Below, piece after piece: positions 19,701 to 29,689 of a stretch of 29,689 nt of DNA. The position numbers were made by a program, and so were the translations under genes. The notes under the pieces were generated by a model. The model saw only the letters and a list, made by a program, of their open reading frames with translations. It did not search any database and was not told the origin of the DNA. The stretch covers positions 86,110 to 115,798 of the forward strand of contig NW_003546491.1 of assembly GCF_000090795.2 (NCBI RefSeq). Reading direction: 5' to 3'. The first letter of the stretch is position 1; the number at the start of each line of letters is the position of its first letter. The DNA is from Amphimedon queenslandica (lineage: Eukaryota > Porifera > Demospongiae > Haplosclerida > Niphatidae).

Positions 19701-22700
19701 TGTGCTGATAGTAACAGCTGCTGATGGAGGAACACCTCCTCATTACTCCACCTGTCCAGTATATGTACGAGTTATCAATGTTAATGATAATCCACTTCAG
19801 TTCATACCATCATTGTTTAGTGTCTACCTTCCTCTACAACTACCCGCTAATGCTACTCTATTTAATGCCCATGCCTTTGATCGTGATGAGACGAACATTA
19901 CCTACAGTCTCTTAGGAGATGGTACCAGTTATACAGTGAGTACTGACGGTCTGGTATCCATTGACAGACTAGGACCAGTAGACCCTATCAATGAAACTGT
20001 AAAGATCATATCACTGGGGCCTGACTCCAATGGGCGTACTAATGACTATAACCTCTACTACCTCCCCGGGATCAATTTCAACTCACTCCCTCCTCAGTTT
20101 ATTGCTAGTAATCCTCCATTAGTATCGATACCTCGTCGAGCAACCAATGGAACACACCTTGTTACCATGGTAACTTGGGACCCAGACCGTGGTCTTGACG
20201 GTGTACCTCGGTATTACATCATCGGTGGGACCGGAGTTGGGTATTTTGCAATACACAAGACCAACGGGTCCATAGTAACTAGGAGAGAACTCTCAGCTCT
20301 GACCACACCTACTCTATCACTGGTTGTCATGGCAACAGACTCAGGACCACACCCACAATTCTCGCTCTTTAACCTGACGGTAGCAATCACTGATGATCAT
20401 AAAGTATTCATTGACTCTCCAGTTTATAATTACACTATCTCAGATAAATATTCATTTACTGGCCACACCTTCGGATACGTACATGTACCTGTACATGATG
20501 GGCGTGTCATCAATTACGTCATACCTCCCGCCCAAGAGATCCTACCGTTTGCAATCAACCGGTCGACCGGTGGCCTCAGTGTCAATGGCACTCTGGATAG
20601 ACAATGGTACAGTTTCAGGACAGTGGCCAGTGATTCTACTGAGAGTACAGTGTCCGTTATTAATGTGAGGGTTCTGGTCACTGTTAATAATTTCAGACCC
20701 GAGTTCCCTCCTCATTTCAGTACCATACTATTACCAGCTTCCTTTCCTCTCAATACTTCTTTCATTAGACTTTTTGTAACCGACGGTGACAACAATAATA
20801 ATGCTGACTCATCATATTCAATACTAGCTCCTCCCAATTCACCGATTAGGATTGTCCCTACAAGTGGAGAGCTATTTCTATCGACCACACCCTCTTTTAA
20901 TAGCACCGTCATAACAATAAGAGCTAATAATGTTGATCTGTTCAGTGATTTCAATATCAACATCACTCTATTTCATGCTGATGCTAACACTGATTTTGAT
21001 CTGATTTCAAACAACAATGATTCCATTCTGGTACCAGAATCAGTAGGCATTGGTTCAGTTATTTACACTCTTCCAGGCAGTTCTGATGGTCGGCCGTTAT
21101 TCTATTATCTAACACATTATGATGATGATGATGATAAATTCACAGTTCATTCTGGTGTTGTATATGTTACTGGTTCAATGGATTATGAAGTACAGCAGCA
21201 CTATACACTGGTCTTCACCATTAATGATGGTAGTAACAATAATAATAATAATAATAAATATTTTACTCTCAATCTCTCATTAACTGATGTTAATGATAAT
21301 CCATCATACTTCAGTGAAGATAATTTCGTTTTTTCTCTTCCTGAAGATGCTCTGCTTAATTACGTTATTGGATCAATCAATATCACTGATTCTGATTCCG
21401 TTACTGCTAGCAATGTGATTTACTCTATCATCGATTGGCTTCACCCCCTGTCCCCCTCGTTATTCAATATTACCAGCTCGGGGGTCCTGGTATTGACCGG
21501 ACCCCTTGACAGGGAAACCATTTCCTCTCATACCCTAACAGTCTCAGTACAAGATGGCCAGTTTGAGCAGTTGACACGAGTAACCATCAACGTTGAAGAC
21601 ACTGATGATAACCCTCCTTCATTCACTGGCTTACCAGTAACACTGGTTGTACCAGAGGACAGGTCGCTAGGTGACATCGTTACCATAGTAACAGCGTTTG
21701 ACCTTGACGACCCTCTCAACAGCAGTTCCATAGTTTATTCATTGTCTGGTTCTCATCAAATCCTTAACCTACCTTTCCAGCTTGAGTCCAGTACTGGTGT
21801 CATTAGTATCAATGGATCTTTGAACTATGAATCCGTCACTAGTTATAATTTATACATTACAGCTGCTAGTTCTACTAATCCTCCATCATACTCCACTCAC
21901 TCATTGTCTATACTAGTCTCCAATATCATAGACACATTCCCTGTTCTATACAGTATGGAAGTATCAGTTTATGAGAACCAGTCCAGCAGTAATTACGTTA
22001 CTAATATAGGGGCATCCCCACCTCCCCCTCACCCAGTCACATACAGTATAGTCAATGGCAATGACCTCGGTCATTTCTACATTGAGGGATACACTGGTAC
22101 CATTAGGACATTGGTACCACTGGATAGGGAAACTGTTGATTATTATAATCTAACTGTCCGTGGATCTTATTCTCATCAGTATTACACTGATATATCAGTA
22201 TTGATCAGTGTTCTTGATATTAACGATAACAATCCTTCAGTCTCAGTGTCTAATCTTACGTTTCTTGTATCAGAGGATGCTAATGTATCAAATCAAATCA
22301 TCTTTGATCTTAACCCGATTGATCTTGATCAAGGTAACAATGGTAGCATACGATCAATACTGATCCTTGATTCTGAATCTGACACGATATTTGATATTGA
22401 TACTAGCGGACACTGTACATTAAAACGCCAGCTGGACAGAGAAGAGAAGGAGACCCATCAATTCAACGTATTATTAATAGATGATGGCCACACCCATCCA
22501 CTCTACAGTACCTATTTAATAACTATACTAGTGACTGATGTTAATGATAACGATCCTATATTCAGTAACTACCAGTCTACACTAGTGGTCAGTGGACCAA
22601 TCTTGAGTAATGAAGTGCTGTATAGCTTCACTGCTACTGATACTGATGGAGGAGCTAATGGTACCACACAGGGGTATTTTATTAGTGGGGGTTCCGGTGA

Positions 22701-25700
22701 AGGTGTGTTTAATATTGACCCCCTCACGGGTGACTTGAGGGGTCTGGAACTATTTGAAATGGAGTCTAATTACAGTCTAATGATAGGGGCTGTTGATGGA
22801 GGGGGTAGGAGGTCCATTATTAATATTTCATTGATAATATCATATTGTAGGTTCAATAGACTGTCTTTCACTCCACCATCTTATAGTCTATCAGTAGCTG
22901 AGGACACACCCCCTTCCTCTCTCCTCCTTTCTCCGTCAATAACTGATTTCAATAGTCCAGGAGTTTTTAGATATTCTTTATCAGTTCATGACGATCAGTT
23001 TATGATCAACACCACCACTGGCTCCCTCTCTCTCCTCTCTTCTCTTGACAGAGAGCTCACTCCAGTCCATTACCTGGTGTTAATAGTACAAGACATCTCA
23101 GCAAATATGCTACGAGTTGCCAAGACGACAGTCACCGTGACGATATCAGATGTTAACGATAACGCCCCCACATTCATTGGTCTTCCTTATGCTGTGTACC
23201 TCAGTGATACTCAAGAGATTGGGTCTCATGTCTTTACTGTACTAGCCAGTGATGCTGATACTGATAATAACAGTGATATCAGTTATTATATCATCAGTGA
23301 TCCTATCTCAGCACTGGGTATTAACTCATCTACTGGTGTTCTTTATTACAACCAAACCATCGACCCAGCCATTACTGATATTCACATCACTGTTGTCATA
23401 GGTGCTGCTGATAATGGACACCCTCAACTGAGCTCCAACACAACATTAAGACTAACTCTTATTAATTCAAATGCTCCTAACTTCTCAGCTCCACTCTATA
23501 CAGCTACACTACCAGAGGACACTGCTGCTGGCACTACTGTAGTGAGACTGTTAGCTGAACCTAGGACTGATGGGGCACTGTTGTTCTACAGTATAACTGA
23601 TACCGGTGACATTAGGTTCCCATTCTCAATCAATCCTGAATCAGGAGTGATCACTGTTAACGACCGTGGGCTGGATTACGAGACTACTCCATCTTACTCC
23701 TTCACAGTGCAGGCTGAAGAGATAAGAACTGGTCTGTATAGTCAAGCCACAGTTCAAGTATCCATTACTGACATCAATGATCAAGTACCTTCCTTTACCC
23801 AATCATCATACATCATTAACATACCAGAGACCATCAGTAAAGGATCTACTATACTGACAGTAGAAGCAGCTGATGGTGACACTCCTCCTAATGCTCAGGT
23901 AACCTATTCACTCTCTCCCTCTACCTCCTTCACCATTGATCCATCAACTGGTGACATTACTACTAACAGCACATTAGACTATGAGGTACGGACTAGTTAC
24001 CAGCTGACACTAGTAGCTAGGGATAGCGGAGACACTCCTCTGGAAGGATCTGCTTCACTCAGGATCATTGTAACCAATGTTAATGATAATCCACCAGTGT
24101 TTGTACCACTGTCACCCATCAGTGTATCAGAAGGGGCAGACCCTGGTACAGTGGTGACCTTTATAAGAGCAATGGACGCCGATAATAATGAGATTATATA
24201 CAGCATTATACCTGAACAAGATGGAGGAGACAATAACTTCCAATTATTAACTAACGGTCTACTTAGACTCAACCCTCAAAATGTTAGTTTAACTGATATT
24301 CAGTACACATTGAATGTCAGTGCTAGTGATGGGGTCCATGTTATATTTACATCAGTTACTATTGATATTGATGATATTAATGATCACTCGCCAACTTTCA
24401 ACCAATCAGAATACAGTGCTAGTGTGGTTGAGAATTCACCCAGTGGAGTGGGACTGATTCGTGTTAATGCGACTGATTCCGATCGTGATATTAACGCAGA
24501 AATCACCTACTCAATGATTGGCTCATTATTCACAATTGATCAAAAGACTGGATTGATATCAACATCTTCTAGTAATATTGACCGAGAATCCACGCCCACT
24601 CACTCATTAATAATAATCGCTAGAGATGGGGGCGGACTGACTGATACAGCAACAGTTGTTATAAGTGTTGTTGATGTTAATGACAACAGTCCTTCATTCA
24701 CTCAGTCACTGTATGGGGCACTATTAGCCGAAGGAGACGATTACAATAATCATCAGGTACTGACAGTACTAGCCAGGGACCCTGATGAAGAAATTAATGG
24801 AAGTATCACTTATAACATTATAACTAGTCATTTTAACTTATTTCATATTAACCCCAGCACAGGGGTTGTATCAGTGACAGGGTCTTTGAATTATGAAACC
24901 GACTCGTCTTATTCTTTTAACATCACTGCTACCGATGGAGGTGGGCGTGTCTCTGAGGTTGCCATAGTAACGATAAACATCACCAATGTAGCTGACACTA
25001 ATCCATACTACTCACAGCCTGTGTATTACCTACTGGTACCTGAGGACACACCCACTGGCCCCTTCTACCAACCTAATGTAACGTTTGCCGAGGGATGCAC
25101 TCCTTCAGGTTATTCCATATTTGGTAAAGGTAATGGACCATTCTCTTACAATAGTAATGGATACATTACACTGAATGGACTGCTGGATAGAGAGGACACA
25201 GACTCTTATACCTTCTTTGTTACAGTTCAGTGTGTTCAAGTTAACTTATTAACCAACCCACCTACATTCCAGACCAGGTATGGCGGGTCAACTATCAACA
25301 TTACCATTACTGACGTCAATGAATGGCCAGTCATTACCAGTGCACTATACATATCCAGTATCATATCCGAAGGATCCTCCATCAACTCTACAGTTACTAT
25401 AGTACAGGCTGTTGATACTGACCTGGGTCTCAATGGGACTGTACAGTACAGACTAGGATCAAGTGATACTCCTTTTAGCGTTGATACAGTATCTGGGGCC
25501 TTGCTAGTCTCAGGGACACTGGACAGGGAACAACAGCAACTGTATACTTTGAACGTCATTGCTTATGATTTAGGGACCCCCTCTCTTTCGTCTAGTGCTA
25601 CAGTCATCATAGCTATACAGGATATCAACGATAACCCACCTTCATTCATATGTACTAATGATACCAATGGAGTATTGATAGACTCTCAGTGTCACTATAG

Positions 25701-28700
25701 TATCAGTATACCAGAGGATGTTGAGTTAAATCAACTGATACTAACACTAGGCACTAATGACTCTGATATTACTGGTAGTACTTCATTCTTACTGAACAGC
25801 ACTGTGTTCAATATCACCTCTACTAGTGAGGGTAATGGAGTCATAAGGACAGGAGCTGGTCTTGATCGTGAGACCAATGATCATTATGAACTGAGAGTCA
25901 TAGCTAATGATGGAGTCTTCACTGTGGAGGCTTTTCTTAGTGTCATCATAACTGATATCAATGATAATAGACCATTCTTCAGTACTGGAGAGTATGTAGT
26001 GGACATTATTGAGAATTATTCCACTCTAACTGTCTTTATAAGACTCAATGCTACTGATGAAGACTTTGGCAATAACTCCATCATAACGTACACTTTACTG
26101 ACCAACCCATCCTCTGCTAATGTATCCCTTAACTCTTCCACTGGTGAAGTATCATTCCTAATATCACCAGATCATGAAACAGCTAGCAGATTAGAATATT
26201 ACATAAGAGCTAGTGATATAGGGGGCCTTGAAGACCTGGCTACCCTAACTATTAATATAATTGACGTCAATGACAATACTCCTCTATTCACTGGCTCTAA
26301 TTACACTGCCAGTATCTATGAGAATACTACTGCTAACGTTGAAGTACTGCTGGTGTCAGCCACTGATTCTGATTCAGGATCTAATGCGTTAATACGTTAC
26401 GATATTGATTTGGAATCATCTCAATACTTTACCATTGACACTGTTACTGGTCTGATAAGAGCTAGAGCTCATTTTATAGACAGAGAAAGAAACGAACTCT
26501 TCAATATACTAGTAACAGCAAGGGACAGTGGAGAAGAACTCAGTCTACATTCAAGTACCAACGTAACCGTATTCATCACTGACATTAATGATAATCCTCC
26601 TCTATTTGCTGATTCATCATTCACAGTGTTTGTGTATGAGAATGCATCAGTTGATACTGTCATTCACTCCTTCACTGTCACTGATGATGATGAGGGGGTT
26701 AATGCCCAATTGAGTTATGATATCGCTGGAACTGGTAAAGAGTCATTCCTGTTACAGGCCACACCCACTGGACTATTGCTTAAAGTGAATGGAGAGTTAA
26801 ACAGTGAAAGTGTTGAACTGTATAGTCTAGTACTGACTGCTACTGATGGAGGTATCCCGGCTTTAAAAACCTCAGTACTCATTAATATTCACGTCTTAGA
26901 TCAGAACGAACACTTACCAACTTTCAATAGACCACTATATACCTTCACCAAACCCGAGGATGAACCATCAGGAAGTGTCGTTGGTACTATCACTGCCTCT
27001 GATCTTGATCCTGCTGATTCTAACCTAACGTACAGATTCAAAGGATCAGTGAGTGATTTCAGTGTTAACGAGAGAACAGGTAAGATCAGGATTGGAGGAC
27101 GAGGGCTGGACTTTGAGAGAGTAAGGAACTACACTTTGATATTGTTAGCGATTGAGCCGAGACCATTATCACCACAAACTGCTCAAACTGTCATTGAAAT
27201 TACAGTAACAGACGTCAATGATAATCCACCTGCCTTTCTCTGCTCTCATGACCACACCCACAACTGCATGAACCACTCGTACAGTGTAAGGGAGAATATT
27301 GATAATGTGATACTGGGAAGAATGAGAGTGATTGATGCTGATACTGTCACTGATCCAAACCAAATCAGATTCAGTATAGCATCAGGAGGAGTCGATATCA
27401 ACAATAGAACACTCTTCAGTATTGACAGTATCACGGGGAACCTGTCCCTCCTATCACCACTAGACAGGGAGGAAAGGGATTCTTATGTTGTCATGGTTAC
27501 AGCTAGTGACGGGGGGACCCCTAATCTGATTGGCTCTACTCAGGTATTGATAAGAGTCACTGATGTTAATGATAATGGTCCTAGAGGAGGTGTCCAGTAT
27601 ATTATTATTAATCTATTGGAAGGGGATTTGGGATCACTCTTAAATGAGGCAGTCTTCACAAACGACAGTGATATTGTTAATAATTATACTCTTACTGTTA
27701 CTGGAGGAGTCAGTGATGAGATTACTATTAATGACGGGTTGATCACTAGTACCAGTGTCAAACTAACACCAGGACAATACAGCCTACCTGTTGGTATCAC
27801 TGATGTGCTGTATAATGGGACAATAGTCCATACAAGAACTCTCATTAGTATCATTATTAATGACATCAGTTCTCATGTACAGGATAACTCATTCACACTA
27901 CTGCTGTCTGAGATAACACCGTTAACGTTCTTATCTGATTTCTTGATTGATTTTAACACAACTTTAACGTCACTGCTAACACAAGAGCTGAATCAGCTGA
28001 TACAAGTATCATACATTGATATTAAACCAGCAGTGGGGCCCGTTATACCAGCTGGTACATTATTAACGATATCAGTTTGTTACAATGACAGCAGCTGCAT
28101 AGAACCTGATCTGGTCCAACACTTTATACACAGTAATAAGGAGAGAATTAATAATATTAACATTGTTAGTGTGGACGTTAACGATTGCTCTAAAGAACCC
28201 TGTGCTAATAACGGCCTGTGTTCAGGGACTGTGGAATTCTCTTTATCAAAATCTTTCGTTACTTCTCCTCATTTGTCATATCTAGGCCTTGTTACTAAGG
28301 GGCGGAGTACTTGTACATGTTTTTCTGGTTTTACAGGTGATAGCTGCTCAGAACCTTGCAGTGATTGTAATGAAGCAAGTCTTTGTGACAGAGTGGCATG
28401 TCCTACTGATTATAGATGTGTTATTAATGATAGAGGCAAACCAGAGTGTGTTGATGATTGTAACCTGTCCCCTTGTTTAAACGGAGGACGCTGCATACCA
28501 CAGGATCCTGGCCACCATTGTTCATGTCCGTTAGGGCACGATGGTCCAAACTGTGAACAAACAACAGCAACTTTCAATGGACAATCTCATGTTTTATTTC
28601 CGTCACTACCCCTTGTGAAAAGTGGGTCCATCAGTTTTGAAATTATTACTAATGAATCAGAAGGAGTGTTACTGTATGGCGGCCATTTTGATGTCGGATT

Positions 28701-29004
28701 CAATGATAGTTTATTGATATACGTTACTAATAATAGTTTAATGACTAGTGTCTCGTTTGGTGGCTATGAATATCAATTGATTGTTAATGAGTTTCCTATT
28801 AATGTGAAGGAATGGATTACGGTAACATTTGAATACGATATTAATGTAAGGGGGCGGGGCTGAGATAAATTATTTATTAAATAATTATTTAATTACATGT
28901 TTATTTTTATAGTTTATGCAGTTGAAAGTTGCAAGATTTGACAACAAGTATCAGCAAAAGAAGACAAGAATATCAAACCTGACACACAACAATCAGTAAG
29001 AATT

Positions 29005-29069
<65 letters not shown>

Positions 29070-29689
29070 GTTATTATTATTTTTTCCCTAGTTTTCTTGA
29101 TTTGACCACACCCATCACACTAGGGAGGCTCCTCCCACAATATGTCTCGTTAGCCCCGCCCACATTACCCTCAATACGTAATTTCCAAGGTTGCATAAAG
29201 AACGTTGATATAAATGGACATGTACTTGATTTCTCGGCCCCCCTACTGGCAGAGGGTCTGGAACAGGATTGTCAATTTACAGATATTAATTGTAACCGGA
29301 CCCCTTGTAACAACAGTGGAACCTGTATCGGAGAGTGGGAGGGGTTTACATGTACATGTACGGATGAATATACTGGAGTATACTGTGATGAAAGTAAGAG
29401 GGGAGGAGACAGTATTATTATTATTATTATTTTTTTTTAATTTTTTTAGAATATTCAACTGGTTCTTTCACTGGTGATGTCATTATTAATTATGAATTAT
29501 TATTAGCCACACCCACAAGTACAGGTACATGCTTATAACGTATATGTACAATAAATAATAATAATTAATATATTTTATAGATAATTCTTCACCCACTAAA
29601 GGAGTGTCTCGTTTATACAGCAGAGGATCAACTGATATTTATTTATTAATAAGTACAACACAGACTCACTCATCAGTGATACTCCAACT
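16774..29689 (+). CDS. FAT: Fat-like giant cadherin, extracellular part (3' truncated; exons 16774-28845, 28913-28995, 29092-29393, 29450-29524, 29581-29689+)
   Basis: Fat cadherins are very large single-pass adhesion receptors for planar polarity and growth control, classically binding Dachsous. The first coding exon (4,024 codons) begins with a signal peptide (MSSLLQLVLIFFSLAVLPSS). About 33 cadherin repeats end near residue 3600; many end in DxNDNxP (LTDTNDPPLF, VTDVNDNPPAF) and carry LDRE/LDYE and AxDxD calcium motifs. About ten repeats (for example around 18780, 20090-20400, 20990, 21930, 22840, 25000) have lost the terminal DxND. A membrane-side block (about 3600-3800) precedes EGF1 (C3805 on, with a long insertion), EGF2 (CNLSPCLNGGRC) and laminin-G1 (from about 3930). 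Later exons finish LamG1, encode EGF3 (CNRTPCNNSGTC) and start LamG2. This order fits Fat, not Dachsous (no EGF/LamG) or Flamingo (fewer repeats). The transmembrane and cytoplasmic parts lie outside. Confidence 0.92.
28999..29069. repeat. (TTA)n microsatellite
   Basis: About 23 TTA units in the cadherin intron 28996-29091, followed by a T-rich tract and the CCCTAG acceptor of the exon starting at 29092. Confidence 0.9.

Noticed and set aside
21121-21138. Asp-run followed by Lys resembling an enteropeptidase site
   Set aside because: It is produced by a GAT microsatellite inside a cadherin repeat; no support for a processing role.
19441-27866. Several 60-110 aa ORFs on the minus strand and in other frames within the cadherin exon
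   Set aside because: They have no domain pattern, start context or splice logic, and arise by chance in a 12-kb exon rich in Thr/Ser/Asp codons.

Overview
The window is nuclear DNA of a compact, AT-rich animal genome, most likely a demosponge of the Amphimedon type. The reasons are: spliceosomal introns that are mostly only 41-60 bp; an animal gene set (ubinuclein, NSUN7, a Fat-type giant cadherin, a Death-domain protein); and almost back-to-back genes separated by 170 bp to about 1.1 kb. The species call is an inference from family knowledge, not from a search.

Layout, left to right. (1) 1-791 (+): last three exons of a Death-domain protein. (2) 1192-2810 (-): a 9-exon macrodomain (ADP-ribose-binding fold) protein. 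(3) 2980-4202 (-): centrin, 8 exons. (4) 4407-5468 (+): V-ATPase 16 kDa proteolipid subunit c, 4 exons, divergent from centrin. (5) 5797-6581 (-): a TrmH/SpoU-type RNA 2'-O-methyltransferase, 2 exons. (6) 6824-9548 (+): an NSUN7-like protein in 9 exons, divergent from the TrmH gene and lacking both cysteines expected in the RNA m5C methyltransferase active site. (7) 9789-15660 (-): ubinuclein (HIRA-complex H3.3 chaperone subunit), rebuilt here as 21 exons. One of its introns is swollen to about 2 kb by a tandem array. (8) 16774 to the window end (+): a Fat-like cadherin whose signal peptide, about 33 cadherin repeats, two EGF modules and most of a laminin-G domain sit in one 12,072-bp exon, followed by small exons. 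The transmembrane and cytoplasmic parts lie beyond the window.

For the complete genes, every exon junction was checked by hand. Phases agree throughout and coding totals are multiples of three: macrodomain 269 aa, centrin 171 aa, V-ATPase c 156 aa, TrmH-like 239 aa, NSUN7-like 558 aa, ubinuclein 826 aa. Apart from the adjacent minus-strand macrodomain and centrin genes, neighbouring genes alternate in strand, giving three divergent promoter regions (4203-4406, 6582-6823, 15661-16773) and three convergent 3' regions.

The genes do not form an operon or a recognisable new system. They are mostly housekeeping, chromatin, RNA-modification and adhesion genes that happen to be neighbours. The most interesting points are the NSUN7-like protein with both cysteines substituted, its divergent pairing with a second RNA methyltransferase gene, the trimeric higher-order structure of the intronic tandem array and its intron-only dispersed relatives, and a CCACACCC octamer found 14 times in coding and non-coding DNA alike. 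No tRNA, rRNA, CRISPR array or intact transposase gene was seen.
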